This document shows, one piece after another, positions 1 through 9,090 of a DNA stretch of 64,000 nt. Numbering within the stretch: position 1 is the first letter of the stretch; every line of letters starts with the position of its first letter. A program made the position numbers and the translations under genes. Under the pieces are notes generated by a model, which made no database searches, was not told the origin of the DNA, and saw nothing but the letters and a program-made list of their open reading frames with translations. This DNA is from Planctomycetota bacterium (GTDB lineage Bacteria; Planctomycetota; J058; JAJDCP01): assembly GCA_029260765.1 (NCBI GenBank), contig JAJDCP010000161.1, positions 1 to 64,000 on the forward strand, read 5' to 3'.

Positions 1-163
1 GCAGCGCATGACAGCAGAGAAAAGCCACGCCTCCAACGACCCAAGTGCTCACCCCTGCCTTTTCGCTGTCCTGGATCGGACTCGTGCTCCTGACACGCGA
101 CGGCGAAACCATCCAGGCTGAGAGTTCTATGCGACACGGCCCCCTAGCGCACTCCGTGGCCGC

Positions 164-2131
164 TCAGCCCGACTTCGCTCGTTTCTTGCCGCTGGCAGCT
201 TTCGGCAGCTCGCCCCGCACGCTGGCCAGGGCGGCCTTGAACTGCTTGGAGCCCACGCTCGGAACGTCGTCACTGGCCTCCAGGGCGGCGTCGATCGTCA
301 AGCGGGCGAGCTTCAGCAGCTGCCCGGGCCACAATCCCGCGGCTGCCTTCGCCATCGATGCGAAGCTGACGGGCTTCTTGAGCTCGATGGGGCCGAACAG
401 CCGCTGCAGGAACACTTCGCACTGCGCACTCTCGGGGGGAACCAGCGCGATCTCTGCCTCCAGGCAACCCGGGCCGCGCAGCCAATCGCCGAGCTTTTGG
501 GCGTCACGTGCGGTCACCAGCGCCTGCCAACGCGGATCTTGAAGCCTGATGAAACGGGCCAGCAGCTCGAGTTGATCGGGCCGCAAGCGGTCAACGTCCT
601 CGAAGGCGAAGATCCCTCCGTCGCCGCGTGCCAGGCGCAGCTGCAGGGCACGCAGCGCGGCCTTGAGATCCAACTCGGGGCCTACTTGCACACAAGGCAC
701 GGCAGACGGAATCTCGAAGGCGAGGCCAGCGATGCACTGGCTCTTGCCTGAGCCGGCCGGCCCGTGCACCAGTACGCCGCGAGGCTGGGGGACATCAAAG
801 TCGAGCATGAGCCGCCGCAGGTTGTGTGCGAGTCCACCGCCCGGCAGGAGCTCTGCCAGGCCTCCGGGCAGGGGGATCACCGAAGGCGCCTGCTCGCGGT
901 GTCGCGGCTGGAACCGCCGCAGGGCGATCTCGAAGTGGTCGCTGTTCAGCACGAGCTGCTTGTCGGCTCGGGCATCGTCGACCGCTTCCTGGTAGGCGAT
1001 CAGGGTCGCCTCGCGCAACAGCCCATCGAGGTCTCCCCCGACGGCTCCGGAGGTCGCGGCCGCCAGGTCGCCGAAATCGACATCTTGCATCGCGACGTGC
1101 CTGGAGAGGATACGTAGGATCTCTTCGCGCGCGGCCAGGTCGGGCACTATCAGCTCGGTCGCGTCGTCACACAGGTCCCAGAGCGGCTTGGGAAGCTGGT
1201 CGCGGTCGCGGCAGGTCAGCACCGCGGCCACACGTGCCCGGCTGCGCACGTCTGCCAACAGTGCGCAGGCGGCCTCGACGGCGGCAGCCTGACCGGCGCT
1301 GGCGTCGAGATCCTCGAGCACGACCAGAGCCGGGAGGTTTCGTTTGGCTTCTTCGAGTGTGCGTGCCAACACGCTCTGGGGGCGCTCATGGGTATTCATC
1401 GCGAGTCGGGGCAGCGAGATCCGCAGCTTCGACGCCTTGACCTCGAACGCCAGGGCCTCGATGAGCACCGATTTGCCGCTACCCGCTGGACCGGTAAGCA
1501 AGAAGACCTTGGGAGCTGTCAGCCCAAGGTTTTCGAAGACTTCGGGCTTGTTGAGCGCGATATCGAGCAGGTCGCGCAGCCGATGGATCTCAAAACGCAG
1601 GCCGCCGAGATCGAGGCTCGACACCTGCATGCTCTTTTCGGCCTTGCCCGGCTTGATGATCGAATAGTGCGTCTCCGGGCCGAGACAGACGACTCCTGAA
1701 GGGAAGGTCTCGCGGATCACGAAGGCGGTCTTGCCCGTGACCGGATTGTGCAGGGTTGAGCCGCGCACCACGGGCAGCCCGACCAGTGAAGGGTCGCCGT
1801 CTTCGAGCGCGATCATGTCGAGCACAGAGGTGTCGGGGCTGAGGATCACCCGGCGCGCATAGCGCCGTGAAGTCGCCGCCAGCCGCACCCGCCCTTCGCC
1901 CTCGACGCCGGCTTGCTTCAAGCGCTTCGGGTCGACCTCGCAGGTGTCTGCCTCGAGTCCAGGGACGAGCACCAATTTGGCGGCAGCAGAGCGCCGTCCG
2001 CGGATCTCGACCAGATCGCCGGGCGAGCTGCCCAACGCCTGCATCAACTCTTCCCCGACGCGGCACACGGGCGCCTCCGACAGCGGGCCCTCTCGTGCCA
2101 GTGCAGAGACCTCGACGCGTCTGTGCTTCAC
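164..2131 (-). CDS. CDC48-like double AAA protein with degenerate ATPase modules
   Basis: A 655-aa protein built like archaeal/eukaryotic CDC48/VAT. Residues 1-100 match the CDC48 N-domain (SPGDLVEIRG, ARRVILSP) and about 105-160 its second half. Two AAA modules follow, with Walker A GPAGSGKS at 214-221 and again at 457-464. Both Walker B motifs read hhhED (VVLEDLD near 269-276, FAFEDVD near 508-514) instead of the usual DE. The second-region-of-homology arginine (GRFD-type motif) is not visible in either module. GTG start with GGAGGAA upstream. CDC48 family members are protein-unfolding or remodelling ATPases. I infer a reduced or altered activity here. No partner gene is obvious; cutA diverges upstream. 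Confidence 0.85.
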   Translation of the reverse strand: MKHRRVEVSALAREGPLSEAPVCRVGEELMQALGSSPGDLVEIRGRRSAAAKLVLVPGLEADTCEVDPKRLKQAGVEGEGRVRLAATSRRYARRVILSPDTSVLDMIALEDGDPSLVGLPVVRGSTLHNPVTGKTAFVIRETFPSGVVCLGPETHYSIIKPGKAEKSMQVSSLDLGGLRFEIHRLRDLLDIALNKPEVFENLGLTAPKVFLLTGPAGSGKSVLIEALAFEVKASKLRISLPRLAMNTHERPQSVLARTLEEAKRNLPALVVLEDLDASAGQAAAVEAACALLADVRSRARVAAVLTCRDRDQLPKPLWDLCDDATELIVPDLAAREEILRILSRHVAMQDVDFGDLAAATSGAVGGDLDGLLREATLIAYQEAVDDARADKQLVLNSDHFEIALRRFQPRHREQAPSVIPLPGGLAELLPGGGLAHNLRRLMLDFDVPQPRGVLVHGPAGSGKSQCIAGLAFEIPSAVPCVQVGPELDLKAALRALQLRLARGDGGIFAFEDVDRLRPDQLELLARFIRLQDPRWQALVTARDAQKLGDWLRGPGCLEAEIALVPPESAQCEVFLQRLFGPIELKKPVSFASMAKAAAGLWPGQLLKLARLTIDAALEASDDVPSVGSKQFKAALASVRGELPKAASGKKRAKSG

Positions 2132-2312
2132 GGTTCCTCCGGCCTTATGGTGACGGCAGCCTCAGGTGCACGGGGGCGCTCTGGTGGGTGACCGCAGAGA
2201 CATCCGCAACGTTCAGTAGAGTTGGGTTATGATAGGGCACGCGGGCACATTCTCAAGAGTGTCTGCGGGGAATCCGGGGCGGCCGGAGTCCCGGACCGCC
2301 AGGAGGAGAGAC

Positions 2313-2654
2313 ATGTTCTGCGTGCTGTGCAATTGCCCCGCCGCTGGTGATGTGGCGCCACGCCTGGCGCGAGCGCTGGTCGAGCGGCGTCTGGCGGCAT
2401 GTGTCAACCTGCTTCCGGGCGTGCGCAGCATCTACGCCTGGCAAGGGGAGGTCTGTGACGAAGCGGAGATCACGCTGTTGATCAAGACCTCCGCCGCTCA
2501 GATGACGGCGCTTCGCGAGGCGATCGTCGAGCTGCATCCCTACGACGTCCCCGAGGTGGTCGCGTTGCCTGTCGATGCCGCGGCGAGCCTGCCCGCATAC
2601 TTGAACTGGGTGCAGGCCAGCTGCGGCGAGAAAGACTCCGCCGAACAGTCCTGA
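2313..2654 (+). CDS. cutA: CutA1 divalent-ion tolerance family protein
   Basis: A 113-aa protein of normal CutA1 length, a trimeric ferredoxin-like fold linked to metal tolerance. Typical motifs are CNCP near the N-terminus, LARALVERRLAACVNLLPGV, Y.W.G.V....E, LLIKT and HPYDVPEVVALPV. The open frame extends upstream to 2229, but the ATG at 2313 has AGGAGGAG about 5 bases before it and starts exactly where the conserved domain starts. It is followed after 28 bases by the rhomboid gene on the same strand, so the two are probably co-transcribed. Confidence 0.9.
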   Translation: MFCVLCNCPAAGDVAPRLARALVERRLAACVNLLPGVRSIYAWQGEVCDEAEITLLIKTSAAQMTALREAIVELHPYDVPEVVALPVDAAASLPAYLNWVQASCGEKDSAEQS

Positions 2655-2682
2655 TCGATCGAACCCCAACTACGGCGAGAAC

Positions 2683-3525
2683 ATGTTCAAGAGAATGCCC
2701 CTGGCCACCCGAGTCCTGTTGGCACTCAATGTGGCGCTGTTTGTGGTCAGCACCTACTGGCCCGAGTTTGGACTGACCTACCTGCTCGCCCTGTACAACG
2801 TCGCTTCTGACGCTTTCCAGCCCTATCAGCTCGTCAGCCACATGTTCATGCATGCCGGCACATTCCATCTGTTCTTCAACATGTTCGCGCTGGTGAGCTT
2901 TGGCGGACAGCTTGAGAAACTCTGGGGGTGGCGGCGCTTCTTGATCTTCTATTTCGTCACCGGGCTCGGGGCCGCCGCCCTGCATCTGAGCGTCGGGTAT
3001 GTCGAGCTCCAGAGCCACCTCTCCGACTTGCCCGTCCAGGAACGGGTCGAGCTCTTGGAGCGCCTGAACGACGAGGGAGCGAAGGTTCTGCGTAGAGGCC
3101 AGAACTACGTAGAGGCTTTTGACGCCAAGGCAAACTTCATGCTCAATATCCCCACGGTGGGGGCATCCGGGGCTATTTTCGGGCTGTTGCTGGGTTTCGC
3201 GATGTTGTTCCCCGATGCCAAGCTCGCCTTGATCTTCTTCCCCGTCCCGGTCAAGGCCAAGTACATGATGCCGTTCATGATGGGGCTCGAGCTCTACCTG
3301 GGGGTGAAATCGTTCTCGTGGGACAACATGGCCCACTTCGCCCATCTTGGTGGCGCCCTGTTCGGCTTCCTGCTGATCTGGCTGTGGCTCAAGCCGCGCA
3401 TGCCCGCCATTGTCGAAGAGATGGTGCGGCGCGAGGCGGCCAAGCAAGGTGTGCAGTTGCCCCCACCCAGGCACAACCCCTACGGCGGCCGGCCTCCGCT
3501 GCAACAGGGTCCTGGTCAGGCCTGA
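2683..3525 (+). CDS. Rhomboid-family intramembrane serine protease
   Basis: A 280-aa polytopic membrane protein of the rhomboid (S54) family, which cleaves transmembrane helices inside the inner membrane. The N-terminal helix lies at about 10-25. H-x-F.N motif helices follow (HMFMHAGTFHLFFNMFALVSFGG). The catalytic serine is in GASGAIFG (Ser162), and the second catalytic residue is the His of HFAHLGG (His221). About 50 hydrophilic residues are inserted between the second and third helices (roughly 107-152). The C-terminal tail is Pro/Gln-rich. It lies 28 bases after cutA, and its end overlaps the convergent methyltransferase gene by 10 bases. The substrate is unknown. Confidence 0.92.
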   Translation: MFKRMPLATRVLLALNVALFVVSTYWPEFGLTYLLALYNVASDAFQPYQLVSHMFMHAGTFHLFFNMFALVSFGGQLEKLWGWRRFLIFYFVTGLGAAALHLSVGYVELQSHLSDLPVQERVELLERLNDEGAKVLRRGQNYVEAFDAKANFMLNIPTVGASGAIFGLLLGFAMLFPDAKLALIFFPVPVKAKYMMPFMMGLELYLGVKSFSWDNMAHFAHLGGALFGFLLIWLWLKPRMPAIVEEMVRREAAKQGVQLPPPRHNPYGGRPPLQQGPGQA

Positions 3526-4820
3526 ACGCCGAGCTCAGCCAGCAGCTCGCGCCAAGCCTGCTGCAGGTTGTGGCTGCGTGGGCGCAGCTCGCGGGCGCGT
3601 TGTAGCCAGACCAGGGCCTCGACCGGTTCTCCTCGCTGCCTGAGCAAGCCGGCAAGCCTCTCCGGGATGGTGCTGCAATACGGGGCGTGGCGCCAGGCCT
3701 CGCGGAAGCTCGTTTCGGCTGCGCTCAAGTTTCCCTCGGCCTCACTCACCTGGCCGCAGAGGTTGGCGCGCAGCCCTCCCAGCGGAAGGCCTTCGGCGCA
3801 TTCCCGCGCCTTCTCATAGAAGCGCTCCCGCAGGCAGACCCGTACGTAGCGCTCGATGATCAGCTCGTTGCAGCTGCCCAACCGTGGTTCGAGGAGCTCG
3901 ATCATGGCACGGTTGTGCCCGAGCACCATCATCAAAGTGGCCGCATCTTCGGTGGCTTCCGGGACTGCCTCCCTGAGCTGCATGAACAACTCGAGGGCGC
4001 GGGACAGATCCCCCTGATGGGAGTAGAGCAGTGCCTGCAGGTAGGTCCTCTCCGGACCCGCGGGCAGACTCTCGAGCCAGGGAGCCACCTCTGCCAGACG
4101 CTCGAGCCGCGAGAGCGCGAGAAAGCGCCGCTTGAGGCTGTCAAAGTCGTCCCCTGCGGGCAGCTCTTCATAGATGTCCCGCACGATGGCGTCGACCCCG
4201 GAGTAGAGGTAGACCGTGAAGATGTTCTCGTCGACGACGGAGTGCCGGATTCGGACATGGGGGGTGAGCTGGAAGAGGTCCGGAAGCAGGCGTTCAGGTT
4301 GTTCGTAGTGGAAGCGCAAACCTGTCTCGTGGCGGAAGACGGGAGAGTTGTACAGCTCCTGGGAGAGAAACGTGCAGGCGACCCCGGATCGTGTGCTCAG
4401 GAACATGTTCTTCAGGCTGCGCCGCACGCGTTGCAGCTGCTCGGAGTAGGGCAGCTCAGTCAGGTTGAAGATGCCGGAGGCGACCACCCAGTCATAGCTC
4501 TGGGGAAGCGGCCGGGCGCTGATGTCCCAGACTTCGAAATCCACCCGCGGGTGATGCGTCCGCGCCGCGGCCACCATCCCTTCACAGATATCGACGCCGC
4601 TGTAGCAGACGCCGTGGAAGCGGGCCTGTAAGAAGGGCCACAGGTCTCCGAGGCCGCAACCTACGTCCAGCACCTGGCAGCCGCTGAAGTCCCCGAGCTC
4701 GACAAGCTCATGGAAGCCGAGTGCCTGGCTGTGAAGACCCTTCCAGGAGACGGCCAAAGGGCCCGTTTTGTGCCGGGCGAGGGTGGTGGCGAAGTAGTCG
4801 GCGACGGGTGAGCCAGGCAT
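3516..4820 (-). CDS. SAM-dependent methyltransferase fused to TPR region
   Basis: A 434-aa protein. The N-terminal half is a class I methyltransferase with motif I VLDVGCGLGD at about 50-59, an acidic strand-2 end (GVDI) and a WVVASGIFNLT post-motif. The C-terminal half (about 250-434) is alpha-helical with TPR-like units (ALLYSHQGDLSRALELFMQL, AEGNLSAAETSFREAW). The frame is open further upstream, but the ATG at 4820 has AGAGGAA just before it and begins at the domain edge. A target molecule cannot be named. Methyltransferase-TPR fusions occur in polysaccharide and small-molecule modification genes. The gene is divergent from the TPR lipoprotein pair. Confidence 0.8.
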   Translation of the reverse strand: MPGSPVADYFATTLARHKTGPLAVSWKGLHSQALGFHELVELGDFSGCQVLDVGCGLGDLWPFLQARFHGVCYSGVDICEGMVAAARTHHPRVDFEVWDISARPLPQSYDWVVASGIFNLTELPYSEQLQRVRRSLKNMFLSTRSGVACTFLSQELYNSPVFRHETGLRFHYEQPERLLPDLFQLTPHVRIRHSVVDENIFTVYLYSGVDAIVRDIYEELPAGDDFDSLKRRFLALSRLERLAEVAPWLESLPAGPERTYLQALLYSHQGDLSRALELFMQLREAVPEATEDAATLMMVLGHNRAMIELLEPRLGSCNELIIERYVRVCLRERFYEKARECAEGLPLGGLRANLCGQVSEAEGNLSAAETSFREAWRHAPYCSTIPERLAGLLRQRGEPVEALVWLQRARELRPRSHNLQQAWRELLAELGVQA

Positions 4821-5063
4821 CGATTCCTCTGGTATGCGTGCGTGGAGGGGTATTGTGCGCATTGCAGCGAGGCGACGCAACGGCATCTTGGGCGGCCCCG
4901 CAATGACAGCGCCGTGACGCGCTCCTGAAGAATAGCTCTGGTAGAGTGCGTCGCTGCGCTTAGAATGAGCGTGTCGGAAGCCTCCGGGGAAACCGGAGTT
5001 GCGCCGCGCTGATTGCTGCTGAACCCCTGTGGGTGCATCAGCGTCATACCTGAGGAGGCGGCC

Positions 5064-5690
5064 ATGCGAAACCTGGCAATCTGTACGCTGTTGCTCGTGT
5101 TTGGCTGTGCAGCCATGGATCCCGAATACGACGGCGTTGAGCGTGCCAAGGAAGCCCAGGCCCTCTTCAATGAAGCGCGCCGAGACCTCGACGCCGCTGT
5201 CAAGTCGACCGATGTTGCGGGCTACCGGGCGGCGATCGAAAAGTACGCCCGCGTGCTGCAGATCGAGCCCGAGTTCATCAAGGCTCGCACCGAGTTGGGC
5301 TCGGCGTTGTATGCCCTGGCCAAACGCGAAGAGACCAGGGCCGCGGCCTTGAGCATTCAAATTCGCGAAGCAGAAGTGATGGGGCAGACCCTCGAGGCGG
5401 AACGGAAGATTGCCGACTTCGAGACCGTTATCGCCGAGGCCAGCGATCTTTATACGCTGGCTCTGGACAATCTGCAGCTGGTCGAGAGCACCCAGCCCAA
5501 CAGCAACGTGTACTGGCAGATCTCAGACATATACTTCTTTTTCGAGGACTTCCGTGAGGCGCATCGTTACCTTCGCAGGGCCATGAATACGGGGCAGACG
5601 TCCGAGAGAAGCACTCAGGAAATGCTCCAGAGCAGATTGCAGCTGCTCGAAGAGCTCATCATCAGACAGGAACTGGATATTTCAGGATGA
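5064..5690 (+). CDS. TPR-type lipoprotein
   Basis: A 208-aa predicted lipoprotein. It has a short N-terminal hydrophobic segment ending in a lipobox-like LLLVFGCA, so Cys12 should be lipidated. The rest is helical and TPR-like: a repeated residue pattern around 30-80 (FNEARRDLDAAVKS, YAR VLQIEPEFIKARTELGSALY) and again at about 130-180. The start at 5064 is chosen because GAGGAGG precedes it and the signal peptide begins there. Its stop codon overlaps the start of the next lipoprotein gene, indicating translational coupling. Probably a periplasm-facing scaffold; no specific function is recognised. Confidence 0.8.
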   Translation: MRNLAICTLLLVFGCAAMDPEYDGVERAKEAQALFNEARRDLDAAVKSTDVAGYRAAIEKYARVLQIEPEFIKARTELGSALYALAKREETRAAALSIQIREAEVMGQTLEAERKIADFETVIAEASDLYTLALDNLQLVESTQPNSNVYWQISDIYFFFEDFREAHRYLRRAMNTGQTSERSTQEMLQSRLQLLEELIIRQELDISG

Positions 5691-6307
5691 CAGCTATGAA
5701 GACCTTGAGCGGCCTGCTGCTCGCCGTCGTTCTGCTCGGTGGATGCCAGAGCGACGAGTCGGATGACTTCCGGAACAGCAAAGAGGCGGTCGAGCTGTTC
5801 AAGCGGGCCGAGGCCGAGGTGCAGAACCAACGCTACCACGAGTCGCTGCCCTACTACGAAGATGCCCTGCAGAAAGAGTCGGACTACAACATCTGCCGCT
5901 TCCGGTATGTGCAGGTGTTGGTTGGCATCGGTCGTCTCTACACACTCGATGCCGATGATTTCTTGTCCGAGGCGCAGCGTCTGCGCGACGGCGAAGACAA
6001 AGACCTCGACACGGCGCGGCAATACGAGGCACGGGCCAAACAGCTCAAGACCGAGGCCGACCCCTACTACTCGAAAGCGCTCAAGGGGCTGAACATCCTC
6101 AAGACCGCCTGGCCCCACAATGCAGGCGTCTACCAGCATCTCGGGCTGGTGTATCTGCATTTCGACCAGCTCAAGACAGCCCGCGCCGCCTTCGAGCAGA
6201 CCCTCGAGCTGCAGGGGCCGGGGTCGGTCCAGGCCGAGCCGTTGCGGCGTGCGATCGAGATCCTGGATGAAGAGATGACCCGGCGCAACATGGCGGGCAT
6301 GCCCTGA
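5687..6307 (+). CDS. TPR-type lipoprotein, coupled to the preceding one
   Basis: A 206-aa predicted lipoprotein with signal segment MKTLSGLLLAVVLLGGC (Cys20) and TPR-like helices (EAVELFKRAEAEVQNQRYHESLPYYEDAL; VYQHLGLVYLHFDQLKTARAAFEQTLELQ). The ATG at 5687 overlaps the upstream stop (ATGA); a second ATG at 5696 is also possible. Together with the upstream lipoprotein it probably forms a pair in one complex, inferred only from coupling and shared architecture. Specific function unknown. Confidence 0.82.
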   Translation: MTAMKTLSGLLLAVVLLGGCQSDESDDFRNSKEAVELFKRAEAEVQNQRYHESLPYYEDALQKESDYNICRFRYVQVLVGIGRLYTLDADDFLSEAQRLRDGEDKDLDTARQYEARAKQLKTEADPYYSKALKGLNILKTAWPHNAGVYQHLGLVYLHFDQLKTARAAFEQTLELQGPGSVQAEPLRRAIEILDEEMTRRNMAGMP

Positions 6308-6375
6308 GCCAGGGCTCGCTTCTCAAGCTCACTCTCGGCCTCTGCATCGCGGGCAGCCTCTGTGGGCTGGCCGCG

Positions 6376-6723
6376 TTGCGCGTGGGCGCCGTCGGTAGTC
6401 CTGTGGCCTGGTTGCAGCTGGGACTGGGCTTGGCGTTCGGTGCGGCGGGTTCGCTGCTGGGCATGCGCTGGGCACGGGGGCACACGCGTGCCGGGCGCTG
6501 GAGCGCGTACTTCAAAGCGGTCGCAGTCTGTTTCGGCTTGCACCTGGTCGTCAGTGGGCTGTTGCTGCTGGTGTGGGTCGACCTCTGGACCTGGGCGCTG
6601 AACCTGCCCAGCTCTTTCCTGTTCGGCGGCGCGTTGGCCGATGCCCAGCGTGTGCTGCGCGCCCGCAGACGTCGTGCCCGCGCGGCCGCGAAGGCGGCCG
6701 ACCCTGCTCGGGATGGTGCGTAG
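6376..6723 (+). CDS. Small multi-span membrane protein
   Basis: A 115-aa hydrophobic protein with three probable membrane helices (about 10-30, 50-70, 75-92) and an Arg/Ala-rich cytoplasmic tail (RVLRARRRRARAAAK). The annotated start is a TTG. The frame stays open to 6271, and a CTG at 6304, which overlaps the upstream stop, would add one more helix (LLKLTLGLCIAGSLCGLAAL). The true start is therefore uncertain. It lies directly downstream of two TPR lipoprotein genes and may be part of that operon. No family recognised; it has some resemblance in size and topology to ATP-synthase-I-like proteins, but that is not established. Confidence 0.55.
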   Translation: MRVGAVGSPVAWLQLGLGLAFGAAGSLLGMRWARGHTRAGRWSAYFKAVAVCFGLHLVVSGLLLLVWVDLWTWALNLPSSFLFGGALADAQRVLRARRRRARAAAKAADPARDGA

Positions 6724-7292
6724 GCCGCGGCAGCCAGAGGGGGAAATGATGGCCCGCCGCACTGCGGCGCGCTGGCATGTCCCGAGGCACGGTTGATCAC
6801 GCCCGGCGAGCCGCGCCTGTGGTCGCGGAGGCTCGACGGGGCGGACGCATGCCACCTCTGACCAGCAGAATCCAGGGCCAGGCGGCGTCGGACCTCCTGT
6901 CGGACTGGTTGCGCGCCCTGCGCATGGACGGGCAGGACCAGCCCTGCTCAGCCCACAAGTCTGCCCGGACAGGTTGGCGCGAGCCCGGCGTTTGGCTGGC
7001 TACGGGCTCCTGGCTATGGGCTCCTGGTCTCTGCCAAGGGGCTCGTCATGAGTAGAGACCACCCGAAACTCCGGAAACATAAGCAGGCAGGCTGAAGTCT
7101 GAAGCCGGAGGCATGAAGCCACGGCGGGGGGACGCCCCTGAACCCACAGTGCCTCCAAGCTTGTCCAATGCTAGTTGTGGGCAATGGGCAGGACCAGCCA
7201 GCCAAGATTTTTTTCCCAGAACAAACCGGCCCCGCCATTTTCTGACGGAGGTGGCTGGTAGCCTGTCCACAATCGACACAACAGGATTGCGT
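6724..7292. other. Gene-poor interval upstream of DNA methylase
   Basis: No convincing gene. Short frames here lack a ribosome site and show no recognisable protein. The interval holds small direct repeats (GGGCTCCTGG twice near 7005-7030) and a T7 run near 7207-7214. An 8-bp inverted repeat (ACCAGCCA at 7193-7200, TGGCTGGT at 7252-7259) lies just before the methylase and could form a leader structure. Confidence 0.4.
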
Positions 7293-8411
7293 GTGCGCTT
7301 CCTCGGAAACAAGCGACGTTTGTTGGAGTCGATCCAGGCGGCCGTGGGCGAGTCTTGGGGGAATCGTCCTGGTCGTCTGGTCGACGTTTTTGCGGGTACG
7401 GCAGTGGTTGGGGGGCACTTCCGCACCCTCGGCTGGCAGGTCTGGGGCTGCGACGCCCTCCGGTTGTCGTACTGGCGGCAGGTGGCGGTCCTCGAAGGCA
7501 CTCCCTGGGTGCGTTTCGACCGCCTCGGTATCGAAGCGCGCGATCTGGCGGGGGTGCTCGCCTGGTTGCGTGGCCTCGACCCCGTCGAAGGGCCGCTGAC
7601 CCGGCACTTCTCTCCGGCTGGTCCCGCAGAGCGCATGTACCTGACCCGCGCCCATGCCGGAGCGCTCGATGCGGCACTGGTGCGGCTGCGGCAGTGGTAT
7701 CTCGACGCGAAGATCTGCCGTGTGGGGGTCGGACTGATCTTGACCAGCCTGCTCGATGCCTTGAGTCGGGTGGCCAACATCTCCGGGGTCTACGCGGCCT
7801 ACCTGAAAAGCTGGCAACCGAATACGCGCCAAGAGCTGGACTTTCGCGTCCCCGTAGTTCCGTGGGAGCAACCGGTGGGGCGCGCGACCCACGACGATAG
7901 CGAGGCTTTTCTGCCGGGGCATACCTTCGACGTGGCCTATCTGGATCCACCCTACAATCGGCGTCAGTATCCAGCCTACTACCATGTGCCCGAGTTCGTG
8001 GCGCGCTGGGTGGACGCCCAACATCCGGGTTTGATCGAAGCGAGCCTGTACGGAAAGACGGGCATGCTTCCCTATCAGGGGTCCGACTTCTGCCGGCCTC
8101 GTAAGGTCTTTGCTGCTTTCCGTCGGTTGCTGCTCAGCTGTGCGGCGGGCTGGGTCGTGATCAGCTACAGTGAGGAAGGGCTGTTGAGTGAGGCGCAATT
8201 CTCCGAGCTGCTCGCGGAGTTCAGCGGAGGCGCATTCCAACTCGAGACGGGCTTGCAGCGTATCCCCAGCCAGCGCTTCCGGTCTGACAAGAACCGCAAA
8301 GGCCGGCAATACAAGGTTGTCAAGGGACGCGAGGACAACCGCGTCCACGAGTGGCTGTTCGTGGCACGACGCGCGGCTGCGCCCAGCGTGCTGCCCAGGT
8401 GTGGGCCCTGA
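7293..8411 (+). CDS. D12-class N6-adenine DNA methyltransferase-like protein
   Basis: About 372 aa. N-terminal FLGNKRRLLESI is the SAM-binding motif of D12 (Dam/DpnM-type) methylases; VDVFAGTAVVG is motif I-like, and YLDPPYNRRQY carries the DPPY catalytic motif near residue 215. The family transfers a methyl group to N6 of adenine in a short DNA site. The start is uncertain: the frame is open from 7113, but the upstream part is unlike a methylase. The GTG at 7293 has AGGA six bases before it and begins at the conserved motif. No restriction endonuclease gene adjoins it, so it is probably an orphan methylase. Convergent with trpF. Confidence 0.8.
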   Translation: MRFLGNKRRLLESIQAAVGESWGNRPGRLVDVFAGTAVVGGHFRTLGWQVWGCDALRLSYWRQVAVLEGTPWVRFDRLGIEARDLAGVLAWLRGLDPVEGPLTRHFSPAGPAERMYLTRAHAGALDAALVRLRQWYLDAKICRVGVGLILTSLLDALSRVANISGVYAAYLKSWQPNTRQELDFRVPVVPWEQPVGRATHDDSEAFLPGHTFDVAYLDPPYNRRQYPAYYHVPEFVARWVDAQHPGLIEASLYGKTGMLPYQGSDFCRPRKVFAAFRRLLLSCAAGWVVISYSEEGLLSEAQFSELLAEFSGGAFQLETGLQRIPSQRFRSDKNRKGRQYKVVKGREDNRVHEWLFVARRAAAPSVLPRCGP

Positions 8412-8424
8412 GCCAGTTGGGCTG

Positions 8425-9090
8425 TCAAGTGCCGGGACTGTGCTGCCGTGCCGCCGACACGAAGTCACGCAACAGGCCCGGGTCGAGGCGGCCTTCGCGG
8501 CGTACGCCGGTACAGAGATCCAGTCCATAGGGCCCGACCTGCGCGAGCGCCGCACGCACATTGCCCGGCCGCAGTCCACCTGCCAGATAGACCGGTAGCG
8601 AGACTGCTGCAACGATCTTGCGGCTGCGTTGCCAATCGTGGGCCTTGCCTGTTCCTCCGAGCACGCCTTGAGCGGGGCTGCCCGAATCGAGCAGCAGCGC
8701 ATCGACAACCTCGGCGGCGCGCCGGGCGTGCTCGATGGCATCTTCTTCGGGAACATGGATCACCTGGACCAGGCGCACCTCGGGCAGGGCGCACCGCAGG
8801 CCCCGCAATGTCTCGACAGGCAGATGTCTGACCAATTGTAGCGTGTTCGCCTGGGTGTACCGTTGTTGAGCCACCAGGCCGTCGACCTCACTGCGGCTAC
8901 TGAGCAGGAAGCTGTCGATGCCGCCAGGCAGGCCGGCCACAATGCGGGCGATCTGGTCGTCCGAGATCACGCCGGGTCCGCTGGGCATCGACGAGACCAG
9001 TCCCAGGGCGTCGGCGCCCGCGGCGATGGCCAGGGCGGCCTCGGCCGGGTCGAGGATGCAACAGATCTTGATCGCTGGGCTGCGCCTCAT
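8425..9090 (-). CDS. trpF: Phosphoribosylanthranilate isomerase homologue
   Basis: A 221-aa TIM-barrel protein of normal TrpF length. Matches to the family include IKICCI at the N-terminus (canonical KICGI, with the catalytic Cys retained), LLLDSGS followed by GGTGKAHDW (the Asp is the general acid), GGLRPGNV and GLDLCTGV. TrpF catalyses the isomerisation step of tryptophan biosynthesis. No other trp biosynthetic gene is adjacent. The ATG overlaps the stop of the RND exporter by 4 bases (ATGA), so it is the last gene of the rlmI-exporter-trpF transcript. A role other than tryptophan synthesis is possible. Confidence 0.82.
   Translation of the reverse strand: MRRSPAIKICCILDPAEAALAIAAGADALGLVSSMPSGPGVISDDQIARIVAGLPGGIDSFLLSSRSEVDGLVAQQRYTQANTLQLVRHLPVETLRGLRCALPEVRLVQVIHVPEEDAIEHARRAAEVVDALLLDSGSPAQGVLGGTGKAHDWQRSRKIVAAVSLPVYLAGGLRPGNVRAALAQVGPYGLDLCTGVRREGRLDPGLLRDFVSAARQHSPGT

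Noticed and set aside
45..542. Plus-strand frame at the left edge
   Set aside because: Antisense to the CDC48-like gene and lacks domain content.
6777..7055. Plus-strand frame of 92 aa before the DNA methylase
   Set aside because: Translation looks random, rich in Arg/Trp, with no ribosome site; treated as intergenic.
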